Source of the DNA: Acheta domesticus
Lineage: Eukaryota; Arthropoda; Insecta; Orthoptera; Gryllidae
Length of the DNA stretch: 64,000 nt
Assembly: GCA_031308135.1 (NCBI GenBank)
Contig: JAHLJT010002630.1
Span: 97,446,141 to 97,510,140, forward strand
Direction of reading: 5' to 3'
Position 1 is the stretch's first letter; each line of letters opens with the position of its first letter. Below are positions 22,560 through 36,000 of the stretch, piece after piece. Below the pieces are notes generated by a model. That model saw nothing but the letters and a program-made list of their open reading frames with translations. It was not told where the DNA came from and did not search any database. Made by a program: the position numbers and the translations under genes.

Positions 22560-23700
22560 AAAATCAATTTTTTCTTCTATCAACTATTCGGTATCGTCAC
22601 AATATATATATATGTTGACTATGCTAAATTTTTATACATTTATTTATGTATGAGGTTGTAATTTACTTCCATTCAGTCAAATTCGATCAGACTCCTGACC
22701 ATAAACTTGCTTTATGTTCGCATGAGTTTCTATTTTTGTACTCATCCATGCACTGCTCTCCCTTGATCGAACTACCTCGAAAGTTTATAGTGTATTAAAA
22801 CTCTTGTCTCTAAGAAGTAGTAACTATAGAACGAAAACCTCAACTCCATCCTCTCGAATTTTGTGACAAAAAAATTGATGAAATACATAATTGTGGAAAG
22901 ATCCTTTAGTTTTCTGTGAGTTGCAACTCTAGTGTTGGTAGATAAAAGAAATATACAGCACTTTAAAGTAACTCTCAAAATTCGGTGTTTCAAAATTTGT
23001 AGTTCAAATATTGTCGGGTAAAGTTAGTTACGTGGTTTCACAGCATTTAATGTTCCTAGGCCTGTGTTCGAGTCTCATTCGCGGAGTCGGAGCATTGCGA
23101 TACTGCTAGTGTCCACAAGCGGATGGCCCGCCACCGCTATACACTGCAGGGCACTCTGCTTGCAAAACAGAGCCAAGGCTACATCCGCAGGACCACCACA
23201 GCGTTGCCAAACATATGTACAGCATGGCTTGGAATATAATAGTTGGCTATGGTTCAGTAGTATTCGTCGTCATTCTCCTGTCAGACGGCTTCATTCACTC
23301 AATCACACTTATTATCAACAGCATTTCGAAATTATTTGTCTCAATTCGTTTAATTTTTTGTCCCTAGTTATAGTGGAATGCAATCAATCTCTCGTGAAAA
23401 ATATTTCTAACCTTCACAACATTAAAATATATTCAATTACAATATTCAGACAGCTGATCCTTCTACTCAGCTGGGCGAGCGGCGGAAGAATACATTCTGG
23501 AGAGCAATACGGTCTTCGGCGACGCTCATTTGTAACCCAAGCTGTCAAAAAAAAATCGGTCACATGACTGAACGCTCTGTTCTTAGTCCTCACAGTAAAA
23601 CCCTGTATTCACAAAGAAAACGGCTTGGAGATTTCCGTTTTAAACCTACAACAGCATTGTTGCCAAATTCATACCCCGAAACAGGAACTTCACAGCAGTT
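22560..23700. other. Unassigned, mostly AT-rich
   Basis: A 167-codon plus-strand frame (23064-23567) has no recognisable motif and a composition that follows the DNA. I do not call it a gene. Confidence 0.3.
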
Positions 23701-23712
23701 TTGTTTTTCGCA

Positions 23713-23815
23713 CAGGGAACAAGTTGCAATGAGCGTGCAGTCTTCCGTTGCAGGGAACAAGTTGCAATGAGCGTGCAGTCTTCCGTTACAGGGAACAAGT
23801 TGCATGGAGCGTCAC
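23713..23815 (+). repeat. 38-bp minisatellite, about 2.7 copies
   Basis: CAGGGAACAAGTTGCAATGA followed by GCGTGCAGTCTTCCGTTG starts at 23713, 23751 and 23789. The first two units match; the third changes one base before its start and diverges after GTTGCATGGAGCG. Confidence 0.9.
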
Positions 23816-24394
23816 CGTTCCATTAGAACAGGTTAAGGTCTCAAAAGTTGGTACTAGTGTCGCCACTCCACTACCTTTCACAGAATAACTGCCTTTTAGG
23901 CGCAAACCGGGGCAGCGTTAATGAGCGAAATGTTTTACAGAAACATTAACAAACGGAGGTTGCCTACCCCTGAGAAACAGGTGAAAAAGGTGAACGTTTT
24001 ATTCAATGGTTGCTTGTTCATTCATAGCAATCTTCTATAAGAGGGATACATTGCGTCTTTCCAGAGATCGAGCGAGCGGTTTCTAGAATGTTCGTTCTCT
24101 ATATCCCAATCATAGCTCTACCAGCACATCATTTGGAAGCTTATTTTGCTGCCTCAACAGGTTTGTTGCGAGAAACACGGGAATAATCAAGTGGCAGGAG
24201 TTATAGCAAAATTGTGTTCTCGAAGTTGTTATAGTGGTGTTTTGTGGGTGAATTTGTAGCACAATGTTAGTATTAGTGAAGTATAAGAAGACCTTTGAAA
24301 TATTTTCACGCTCGCTGGCAACAACCCGCAAACCAGTGCATGGTGTTAACAATAATAGCATAAGATTGCACAAATTGCTCTCAGATAAGTAAAA

Positions 24395-25240
24395 ATGCCT
24401 TAGAGGAAACAGACGGATTTGCTTTGGCAATTCATAGAATCAGCATTATCTAGAATCGAAGAGAGTGTTAAATCACTCTCAAACCTTTGCACGTTGAATA
24501 TACAATGTATAACTGAACGTGTAAATGACATTTGGACTGACGCTAGAACGGAATTTAATGAGGTTTTAAAATGAGGATTAAGTGAGTTGAACCTATCCAT
24601 TAAAAGTATTGAAAGTAGGGTAATGGACATCAAAAGTCCTTGTCTCTCCGCAATAGATACTCCAACCGAAAGATAACATTCTAACAACACGTACTTGCCA
24701 CATGTAAAGCTACCCACATTCACTGGAAATTATAATTAATTTCCAAAATTTCACGATATTTTCTTAACTGCAGTGGTGAATTATAAATCACTTGGTAATA
24801 TTGAAAAATACATGCATTTGCTATCACACTTGAAAGGCGAACCGTACAATTTGGTAAGCACCTTAATTGTATCAATGATAATTTTCAAAAAGAGTGGGAG
24901 TTGTCATTAGAAATTATTAAAATAAAGGCGAAAATATTAGATACGCACATCAAAGCTTTACTCAATTTGCCACAAGTAAAAAGCAACTTATCGTCCCTTA
25001 AACCATTTATTTCTCAAATTGCCATTAACTGGAACGGATTGAAATCAGTGTCATTGGATATTAAGGCGAAGTAATTCTGCGGCATTTAATATTATGAAAA
25101 TTAGACTTTAAAATTAGATAATCGTGGTATCATGCGCACTGCTCTGCAAAAAAGATGACAGGCTTACAAGAGTTATCAGACTTTCTCAACCAAAGGGCAA
25201 ATGATTTGGAGTTCAATGAGGACATCTCTCAGAGACCCCA
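24395..25240 (+). pseudogene. BEL/Pao retrotransposon gag fragment (broken)
   Basis: Plus-strand frames with stops show the blocks of BEL/Pao gag (DUF1759-type). There is a coiled-coil-like N-terminal part near 24420-24650, then VKLPTFTGNYN near 24705, YKSLGNIEKYMHLLSHLKGE near 24782-24841, and LDTHIKALLNLP near 24930-24975. A final LQELSDFLNQRANDLE block is near 25162-25211. At least four in-frame stops and two frame changes are present. No protease, reverse transcriptase or long terminal repeats were identified nearby. Confidence 0.65.
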
Positions 25241-25252
25241 ATCGAATTTACA

Positions 25253-25305
25253 TAACTTTCTCTTCTTACGAAGTATTCGTAAGGCGAGAAAGTAAAACGG
25301 GATTT
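25253..25305 (+). repeat. RTE-like 3' tail, short copy
   Basis: ACTTTCTCTTCTTACGAAGT then GAGAAAGTAAAA matches the terminal stretch of the longer copies near 27690 and 30890-30945. It directly follows the gag fragment. Confidence 0.5.
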
Positions 25306-25865
25306 GCCGTACGTTTTACACAGTGGGTAAGAGACATTTTGGAATTAAACGATTCATTTCATATAGTGATCCGTCAGAGGAATATCGAAAGAATAATAGT
25401 GGCAAAAATGTGGTAATTTTGTTTTACTTGTATTTCGAGAACTGTAATGATTTTATTAGTGAAATGGGTTCGTGTAATGTTTTTGTTTGCGAACGAAACT
25501 ATTGAAATATGTCTCATACTTACGTCCGCATTTAAAGTTTCTATAGAGAAACCGCTAACGGGTAAGTTATTGTAAGAGAAGAATGTTAGGGAACGAATTT
25601 GCTCTCAATGTATGATGAAGCTATATTTGGCGTTCGTTTTAAATCTATGTAGTTAAACGTTCGCGATTAGTGAAGGTATTGCTTACCGTTATTCAAATGG
25701 TCCACCATTATAACTCTTCAGTGCTCGAGTAATTTTTCTTTGCTTTTGATGAATTTTTAAAACATTTTATTGATCATTTTTGGCGATAATTTAGGCCTTC
25801 AAATTTCGTCTCAAAGTTATTAAAAAACAGACACAGCTATTTTGAAGTACAGTTCACATAATCTT
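25306..25865. other. AT-rich, nothing recognised
   Basis: This is downstream of the zinc-finger gene on the minus strand. There are no repeats or open frames of note. Confidence 0.4.
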
Positions 25866-25871
25866 ACCACG

Positions 25872-25900
25872 TTTATTCTTTAATTCTATTTACATTTATT
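25872..25900 (-). terminator. Candidate polyadenylation signals of the zinc-finger gene
   Basis: TTTATT on the plus strand at 25872-25877 and 25895-25900 gives AATAAA on the minus strand, about 300 bp past the stop codon at 26201. The intervening 3' UTR (25975-26200) is unusually GC-rich. Confidence 0.45.
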
Positions 25901-26200
25901 ACTTACGGCCTATCCTACAAACTAGATTCTTACGAACTAATCTAAATCTACTTGGTCTTGCTTCGTAACTTCATCTAACGCAGAACACTATTTACACTGG
26001 GCAACACATACACATGGCCTCGTATAAACACTACGTGCAGTGCACACGCCGTCGGCAGCTGCCAGAGCCGCACAGCGCAGGGGAATCGTCTTGGCGTCCA
26101 CGCTGCCTGCACGCGACGAGGACCACAGAGGCAGCGCTCCCCGCGGCAGCCGCGGCGACCAGCGCTCACGTAGGGCGCGTCACGTACGTCGCAGGTGGAA

Positions 26201-27075
26201 CTAACGGAGCAGCCGCACTCCCTCGCACGACGGAGGAGCTTCCTGCCTGCTGAAAGGGCTTTTCCCTGGATGCGTCCGCATGTGGACACTCAAACTTACC
26301 TTTTGGGAGAAACCCTTCTGGCAGACAGAACATTCATAAGGCTTTTCCCCAGTGTGAATCCGCATGTGGTTGACTAAATATTCCTTACGAGAGAAACTCG
26401 TCTGACAGACAGAACATTCATAAGGCTTTTCCCCAGTGTGAATCCGCATGTGTTTGACTAATTCAGACTTGTGAGAAAAACCCTTCTGGCATACAGAACA
26501 CCCAAAAGGCTTTTCCCCTGTGTGAATCAGCATGTGCATATTTAAATTTCCTCTTTTAGAGAATCCCTTCCGGCAGACAGAACATTCATAAGGCTTTTCC
26601 CCAGTGTGAATCCGCATGTGGTTGACTAAATATTCCTTACGAGAGAAACTCGTCTGACAGACAGAACATTCATAAGGCTTTTCCCCAGTGTGAATCCGCA
26701 TGTGGCGATTTAATTTTCCACTTTCCAGGAAGTTCTTCTGGCAGACACAACATTCAAAAGGCTTTTCCCCTGTGTGAATCCGCATGTGGTTAATTAAACT
26801 ATGCTTTTGATAGAAACTCTTCTGGCAAACAGAGCATTCAAAAGGTTTCTCTCCCGTGTGAGTCCGTACATGGGTGCTCAAATGTCCCTTTTGAGAAAAA
26901 CACTTCTGGCAGACTGCACATTCAAAAGGCTTTTTTCTTGAGTGACTCCACATGTGGCGGAGTAAATGTTCCCTTCCCGATAAGTTCTTGCAGACTGAGC
27001 ATTCATGTCTTCTCCCTCTGAAATCACTTCTTGCTTGTGTCTGCAATTCTTTTGAACAGGGTACTCCCGGATGTT
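26201..27075 (-). CDS. Zinc-finger exon (nine C2H2 fingers) of the gene above
   Basis: The acceptor TTGAATTGCAG lies at 27086-27076. There is no ATG in frame before the first finger, so the exon must be spliced. The first finger (CSVCKNLSGREHLLRH) is one residue short and lacks the hydrophobic Phe, so it is probably weak. Eight canonical fingers follow, such as CAVCQKCFSQKGHLSTH, joined by HTGEKP[FY]EC linkers. Fingers 5 and 8 are identical in sequence (CQTSFSRKEYLVNHMRIH), and the DNA around them looks duplicated without change. After the last finger there is a short basic tail ending VRLLR. The reading frame has no break. Confidence 0.9.
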
Positions 27076-30000
27076 CTGCAATTCAAGACAAGTCACTTCA
27101 TTAGAAACAGAATTTCTTCGAATTAAGGACTGGAATGGTAATTCTGTGACGAACAAATGGAATAAACCTATTACTCTTACGCAAGGAAATTAAAAGTAAG
27201 GCCTCCCAAGTGCTGAGGTCCTTCGGAAACGCTCTGTGCAGCTATTACATTGCTGCGTTTATTGCTCGCCCACTCCCAAAGAAGCCTACGCGCACCTCGC
27301 TGGGACGCAGTCGGCACTTGGAAGCCGTTTGCAATGGAGCTCCCGTTTGGTGCTACCGCCTACTGCAAAGTACCCCAGATGGACAGTGGTTTCTTCATTT
27401 TGGAAAAAATCGTACGCATGGTTGAGGCGATGGTGGTGATCACAGACGAACGAACAAACAGACGGACGGACGTTTTGCTTTCAATTGGTTTTCCGGTTTC
27501 GAGCACCCACAAAAGAGGGATTCTGGCTACACTACAAGTTGGGGGATTTTTTTCTTAATTTACCAATTGGTTGATTCTTTTTTCGTTACCAGGGCCCAGC
27601 AATGATTTTTTTCTTGCGAAAATTCGCAGCTTTTTACGCAGCATCACATAACTTTCCCTATACTACATAGATTATTCTGTTTACACGTATGTATGCGGGA
27701 AAGTAAAATCTACTTAATCCGAGAAGCACAATCAAGTGCTTGTCAAAAGTCATGAAATAATATCAACTAGTGGTGCAACAGAATGGCATACTTTCCCGTA
27801 TTAGTTTTCTATTTCCTTTAGTCTGGGCTAACTATTCGGACTTCCCACATTCTCTTGCAAGCTGCCATCTATCGCCGCCCAAAGTACATTTCTTTGACAT
27901 TTTATTAATTTTTCGGTTTCCTAATGCTAGAACAAAAACATAATTTTAAGAAAATTTAAGAACAATAAAAACTCGTCCTAAATGGCAATATCATTTGAAA
28001 AATTTGGAGCCATCTTTAAGAAAATGACGTGCAAGCGCTACTGTAAATGCGAAATTAATGCCCATTTACACAGAATATTTTTGAGTTTTCGAATAACATC
28101 ATTAGAACTTTCAAGTATATGAACTCACAAAACAATAGTGTTTACAGATTACTGGAAATGTGCGTATTAACGATATGAGAGAAATTTCAAAAAATCACAT
28201 TTGTGTACTTTTTGAAAAGAAAAAAAACCCTCAAATTGAAGTTTTCGTTACATTAAAGAGTGCAATTAGCTTTATCAGTTCGAAAAGTTTGGGGGAAAAA
28301 ATTTGGAGCAATTTTTGTGAAAATAGCATTTGGGCGTTTCTGAAAATGCGGAATTTTGTGCTAGTTTTAACAGAAAACGGTTGAGTTTTCGACAAATATA
28401 AATATAACATTATTTGACATATATAATATATTTTAACATAATAACAAATCGCCACTAATAAAAATATTAACGTAAGAGACAGGTCAAAAAATACATTTTT
28501 GCAATATTTTAAGAAACAAAATAATGGTGCTCGATGTCTTCTCATAGAGTACGTTAGGCACTATACTTACCAAAAGTTTGGAAAAAAAAATTTGGAGCGA
28601 TTTTGGAGAAAATCTTGTTTTTGGAATTTTTTTTAAAATTGCACATACTGCAAGTAATGTTGCGCAAAAACAACTAAAATGTTCAAAAAAATGTACATGA
28701 CTTTAAAGAAAGAATTCACTATGAAGAACAAATTTTACTTACAGGAAAAATCCCTATCTGCAATTTTGTAGTTGTAGAAACACGCCCAAAAAATTCAAAC
28801 TTTTGCAATTTTCGAAAACTTTCCTTGTACTAACAAGGGAATGCCGCGATGTGACATGTCGAAACATACCCTCATTTTTTTCATTGAATGTACATGTCCC
28901 TTTGATATCATGGTGTAAAATCGCTGTCAGGGATTCAAACCTGGCTCCTTTCGATGCGAAGTGCTCAATCCTGCCACGTCTTAACCAGCTCGGGCATTCG
29001 GGTGAGTTACAGACTGAATACTTAATAAATTAGTCAATACGTAATTGTATCAGCTCTAACATTAGAAAGCCAATAATTGAAAAAATGCGGGGAAAATGTA
29101 TTTTGGGCGACAAAGAAAGGCAGCCGTGAAGTGCATAAGGCTTACTCCAAATGCTAGACCAGACTAAAGAGATTAAAAAGCTAATTACTGCCAGAAAGTC
29201 TGTGTCATTCTACAGCACCACTACTATATTTACCGTCCATTACTACATATAGGGAGAAAATTTAAAGGAAAAAATTGACGGTTTTGAAGAAAAAATAAGG
29301 TAAGTTTCAAGCGCAAAATATACTAATTTTTCAGAAATTTGAACATCACCTTTTCTAGAGAGCTATTTTTTTTAAATTTCGTCCTTCGCACTATTCAACA
29401 AAAAAGTTTAATAAAAATATGGAGCTATTTTTTGAAAATGTCTCCGGGCTCTCAATGCTTCATGTAAAGTACCCCACCAAAATTAAAATACCTATTTCAA
29501 ATTCCAGGAGAAGCAACATCACCCAAAATGATTGAGGAATGTAAATTTTGAAGAAAATCGGCTTTACTGTTTAGGCTAGAGATGGACATAACAGCTTTTC
29601 TTCAATAACTGGTATCAGAATAACAGTGGACTCGTAATAACAGTTATTAGAAACAGTTGAAAAATAACACGTCCGTGATCAGCAACCTAACATGTCTGAC
29701 TGCTAAGAGTTAAATTAGTTGCAGCGACTGCTAAGAGTTAATCCCGGCAAAACGAATAACGTTGGTGGCACCGTAAAGCTTGTGCAGCTACCTTACGGCG
29801 CATTTTTGCACTACTTCCCCTACCATGTTTGGGCATGGACAGAGAATCAGCTGATATGAACAGACTCGATGAACTGCCAAGGAAGAATAGCAGTTAATAT
29901 GATGAGAAGCAAATGTGTATAGAATATTACTAAAGTAACCGTGATTCGTGACTAGATTGCAAATAGTCTTTCGAATATGCAACATGTTCATAGTTAAGTG

Positions 30001-33000
30001 ACGAGTGCCAAAAATAATGAGAAGTAGAAACTGTGTTTTGCTTGCCTACAGCTGAAATGGGAATGACTGTTGAATATCAAATATTATAATGAGAGTTATT
30101 TGACGGTACCACATTGTATTCTATCGGACTTAGGGAAATATTCAATATTACTACATATAGGGAAGTCTACTATTATAGTGGAAGTCCGACGACTTCTGGG
30201 AGCCCCACCCCCCTCTCTCCCGACCGCCGCCCCGGGACAATGGGGCGGGCACACGACTGTGGCTTAAGACACCTCTTCCGCGCCAGCCCATGTCCGAGCT
30301 GAAATATTAGTGGATCTCACATAAGCTGTAATGGGACAGAAAGAAGTTAACTAACATTTTGGACGGATTTAATTTAAACGACACACTTCTTATTGTAGTA
30401 TACAATAAGATATAAAAATATTGTGGCACATGGTGGGTAATAATAACGAATTATGTATTAACGAATATATCGTGACTACATGCAGTGAAACTGTTGTCGT
30501 ACAAAATGGTTGCCGCGAAAACTTGTAGTGGTTCGGGTTAAGCCCAGTAGATTGGAGTACTATCAATATCAACCGATAACAGCCAATAACAGGATAAATG
30601 AAATAACTGTAATTTCGAGTAACAGTAAACGTTAACTGTTAGGAAATTACAGTTTAGCTGTTAAGGGCACATCCCTAGTTCAGGCGCTAGCGTTGACCAC
30701 AGACGGACGGACGTTTTGCTGTCAATTCTTCGGTATCAAGATCCATGAAAACCTAGATTCTGACTACATCATGAGTTAGAACATCCCCCCCCCTAAATTT
30801 AGCAACAGGTTTCATCCACTTTTTCGTTACACGAACACGAAAATGAGAGATTTTCTGGCGAAAATTAATCGTTTTCCGGCGCACGATAACATCACTTTTT
30901 CTTCTTACAAAGTATTCGTAGGTGAGAAAATAAAAAGGTTAAAGAAAAATTCTTATTAGAACAAAGAGTGACATCTGGATTAACGACAAAATATTTGCCA
31001 ACTAGAGCGTCAAATTTGAATGTAAGTGACCATTGGTTTCGTTGTGTCAAGTCAGAGGAAAACTACTGATACATGTTTAATACAGAATTTTATATCACAA
31101 TTTCATTCATTCTCACTCTTTACACTCTCTATGGTTTTTATTTTTTGCCCGTGGGTACTTTTTTCGGCATTTCTTTCTTGTAATATGGGTACAGAGAACG
31201 ATGTTCTTGAACACAAACATTGCTTTCGCTCATGTGGTCAGTGGACGATGAAAATCTTGCATTAATTAAACAGTTCTTTCAGTGCAGTCATTCACAGCAT
31301 TCAACTTTGTAAATAATCTATGGGCTTCTAAATATGAAATGTTGTTGTGCAGGTATACGAAATGTTGTTTGTGCAGGTAGATGGACATTCTTGAATAAAA
31401 CTAGTATCCATTTTCAGGCAAGACAAAAGATATCTGCTTTGGTTAACACAATCTCAGCTACAGATTAAATTGATTTAGATGTATCATTAACGAATTAATA
31501 ATTAAAGAAAGGTTATCGGGATTCCACTGCATTTACTAGGTTATTCTCCATTCAATTCTGCACAAAAAGGAATATATCACTTTCTGTGTGTAGTTTCTCT
31601 GAAATTTGCTACGATTTCAATTTTCATTTGTACATCTTATTCTTCGTCAAAGAGGAATATCACAGAAAAGCATTCTAAAAAATACAGAATACGGTGTCTA
31701 CATTTTTTTGAGCTGCTTTTGAAATTGTGAAATCTATCCATTCATGTGCATTTAGAACTTTCAAAAAGTAGATATGTTGATAAGGAGCTTTCACAGTGGC
31801 AGTGCACTTAAGCCACGATTTGACATACAGTTACAATCAACAGAGACATTTTTACGGAATTTTTATTTACACTAGCTAGTTTAAGTTCTGAACTAAACAG
31901 ATACATTTTGGAACATACAAAACCTCTTACCATTCATTGAGCTCAATGCATCACCCTGGATGTATCTTTAGTTTGTTACTTTCCAACATTTCATTAATGT
32001 TGTACTCATTAAAGATAATTTCCACATTCTGTCTCAGAAAATTAATGGCATTAACACTGCCCCAGTTTTACTTAAAATGCATTAATTGTGGTGACCGGAT
32101 TGCTCCGTACAACACTTACTTTGCATTCAAATTATTTTACACTAAATGTATTCAACCTCTTTTACACACATTGTAAAATAAGTTCATATGTACTATCACG
32201 ATGACAAGGAAGGAACAATTCTCTGTCCAATTTCACGAAAGAAACATGCCCCGTTAAAACGCCAAGTGTTTGATGGAGTTGTGTCTCAGGAAAGAATTCG
32301 CAAATTGCCTTCGATACCCCAGTGCGCTAACACGTTCCAAACAGCGTTAGTGTTCTCTTTACCACAAGAATTGCTCAATTTTGGAAATCCGATTACCTGC
32401 TGGCTGTCTCCAAATGTCACAATTGGATGTCTTTCTTCCTCTGGGTCCTGATATTTAATGCAGGCAACAGTTTAACATCCCAACGAACAGTAAGAATTTC
32501 AGATATATTACTATCAAAAGCAGATTTAATTAATTCTTAATGTTCTCTTCTCTTGTGTTAATACGTTTCAGCGAATGATGCTCATTACCTCTTATCGGAT
32601 TTCTCGCTTTCTCCCAAAACATCATGCACTCGTGTACCACAAGTTCAGCAATTGCACTAATGTTATTTTACTTCCCATATGTTATAAAATAAAACTTCAA
32701 ACCCTTTTTTATTTGATGGTAAATTGTCTAATTATTTGATGTTTTATGTTAAGAATTAATATTATCTCTTTTTAAAAGCACACATTCCTCGGCACTACAT
32801 ATGACATTAGATTAGCGACCCATAAACACCTGCGGTGTGCTGGATTACATTTCATGTACTGTTAGGCTTGATGGCGACTCAACGGCCTGACTCAGCAGTG
32901 GGCGGTAGATGTAGACTAGTCCATCATGCGAGTTCGCTATCATGATGGCACTGATTAGAATACTCCGATTTCAACAAAATTTTAAATGGACATGTTTTAA

Positions 33001-36000
33001 GGTCATTCAAACCAAATTGGGGGGTGAGAGCTCAAAAATTTTGAAGTCTGAAAATAAGGGACATCCCTTATTAATATGGTGTATGCATATTATGCATGCC
33101 CCCTAATAATGATGTAAGCATATAGGTCGGTCAAGATTCATAAATCTCAGTATCCAATGAGACTAGTTATTTCGTATATTGGCACTTCAGATTATTTGAT
33201 GTGTAAATTTCGAAATATAATGGTAAAACCATTTTTAGAGTACCAATTTACTATTACTATTACCTTTAAATTTGTAAATAAATTACGTGATACTCCAATT
33301 AAACCACATTTGAGATTAATAATCCTTGAATCTAAAGGCAATGAGTCCTTCCATATCACACCGCTTAATTTTATTCGCATTAGATAAAGTGTTAGAATTT
33401 CATGCAAATTTCAGGTTTCATAACAAAATTTTCAGACAAATAGAAGGAAATCTCATTTGAAGTCTTATAAGTAAGTTATTCACAGAGCTGGTTCTGCAAA
33501 AATTAGAAAATAATGTTCAAGATATTGAATTCACTTATTATATTAAATACATTCAAAATATTGCTCAAAAATCAAATACATGAAGTCTTAAAGAATTTTA
33601 CCAGTTAAACTAAACAAATTTGTTTCACAACAAAAATAGAAAATACTGCACAAATTAATTTTCTACATGTAACAATTCACAGAAAGGATAACGAGAAAAA
33701 TTATTGTATAGTTCTGAAGTCATGTTAAGTGGCCACTGTGTTAAATTATTTATATACAAATCCTCTCACAATGAAAAAGGCAGTTGTTAACTTCGTGGAC
33801 TGAGCAATAAAGTTATCACCACATTTACACTCTGTCTATGATATTAAAGTCTGATATTCGAGTTTTAAATAATTATCCAGTTAATTATATAAACAAAATA
33901 AAAATGAACACCCCACTAACCAAGAGAAATAAGGAAAGGACCAGAAATTAATATTGATGAAGTGCATGTCATTGTGGAGAATAGTAAGATTTTATACTTC
34001 CATACATTCCTCAGATTAACAAAACAATTTAAAAAGACTTAAAAATCACATTCGCAAAAAATGTAGTTATTAATAAAGAGAATCAGATGACTAATATGAA
34101 AGATAAACTTTACAAAGACGATATGCAAAATTATATATAAAACAAGTGATCATAAACAATATCCGACTTCTTCCATAGGACAGTCCAAAAGAATGTTAAA
34201 AACCAGAACTTATTAACGTAAACCAACATATGAAACTCCCAATAAGCAAATTTCTCTACCTAATCGCAGAATTACAACAGGACATGAAATTGATTACTGA
34301 AGAATCAAAATCTAAATGTGTGTGAACTGGAAGTATCAACAGTTGGTAGCAGAAACACTACTTTCTCTTCTTCTTCTTTTGCTGCTGCATGCTGAACTTT
34401 CGTTCCGTTGCATCTCCTTTCAGTGGTCCATCCATCTTCTCTTCAGTATTCCTATGTTCCGTTTTCCTCTTGGCTTATATTTCAGAATCTGTTTCTGTAT
34501 TCGTGAGTCCTCCAGTCTATCAATGTGGTTTCCCCATCCTTTCCTATATTCGTCAACTGTTCCATTTAGATTATAAATTCCTAGGTAGTTACATATCTCT
34601 TACGAATCCTGTCTTTCCTTGCGACACCAATAGAACCCCTTAAAAACTTTATTTCAGGAGTCTAATTCTCACTTCGTATGTTTGTAAAGATAGTCCAGAT
34701 TTCACATCCATGTAGCCCACAAGGAGCTGCTAAGGTTATATACAATTTCATGATTGTATCTTTCCTGGCTTTACCTTTTAGGGTCCCCCTAATACCACAT
34801 ATTCTGTTAAATTTTTCAATTTGCTTACATGTATTTCTCCTTCATAAAACAGATCACAACCCATGAATTAAGTGAACTTACTTGTTCTATATTTCGATTG
34901 TTAAACACTAATTTACAGCTAATTTTTTACAGACTTCGTTTTTTTAACAGACATCTTTAAATTATATTCTTTTACAGTCACCTGCAGTTCATATAGAGGT
35001 TTTTGCAGAGTGTCTTTATTATCAGATATCAAAACTTAGTTGTCTGGGAACAGAAGTGTCATTATCAAAATTGTCAAGTTCATCTTATGCTTCCATTTTC
35101 TGGTAGTATTGTCAAGATAAATATTAAAAAGCGTGGGTGACATGCAGCACCCTTGTCTCACTCCTTTATTTATAAATTCTTCAAGAATTTTTCTTGATTT
35201 TGTTCTTACATTAATTTTTTATTAAATTTTTTAATGTAAGAATAAATGGATTACATATACAAAAACAATTAAATGTTGCAACATTCTGGAAATATTTAAT
35301 CTTCTTACTAGTGTAGACAGCAGGTATATTGTATTGGACAGACTGAGCTCTGTGAAATTTTTATAAAAAAGTGAAAATTTGTAAATACAAAAAATTGAAT
35401 AAACATTTTTTTTTAAATTTCGTGAGTATATAAAAATTCTACTGAGTATCTTTGTTTTCAATTCATAAAAAAAATTGCGATGCAATAGAAATTTACTACT
35501 TTTAGTCTGATTATGGGTAAAATCATTACCCAAAATGACGCATCATTATTACAATTTAATTTTTTTAAATTTGATTGTATTGAGAAACCTGTCAAAACTG
35601 AGGTCCAAAAAAAAGGGTTAAAAAGTTGAAAGCATTGTGTAAATCTTGTGAATAAAAAACAGTTTTTATAATTTAATCTCTGTCAAAAATTGAAGGCCAA
35701 GAACAAATAGCTGTTACAATACAATAACAGACATAATAAATGTGAATATTAGTTTTTTTGTTCTCACCTGTTGATCCATATAAATATTATGCAAGACGTC
35801 ATGTTCCTGTATTACATAGGTAATGAAACTTTTACATTGCATGACAAAAAAAGAAACTAGGGTGTTAAATTTTTTATTTATTTTTTAGCACCAGCAAAGT
35901 TGAGAACTTCTTTAATCTTTAATTGACTTAACAAATTCAAATCAAATTCCAGTGCTACTAACTGATTTAGTTTATCTCTAATTTACCTACAATCAACAAA

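Noticed and set aside
22975..23110. tRNA-like sequence (TGTTCGAGTCTCA resembles a B box)
   Set aside because: No A box at the right distance and no cloverleaf pairing could be made.
23064..23567. 167-codon plus-strand frame
   Set aside because: No motif, skewed composition and no supporting repeat or splice evidence.
23905..23972. hAT right terminus (GGTTGCCTACCCCTG)
   Set aside because: Only one end resembles a hAT terminus. No matching left end or 8-bp duplication was found.
27044..27046. Start codon for the nine-finger protein at the beginning of the finger frame
   Set aside because: The codon is TTG. The frame continues upstream to a splice acceptor, and the spliced model supplies a real ATG at 41936.
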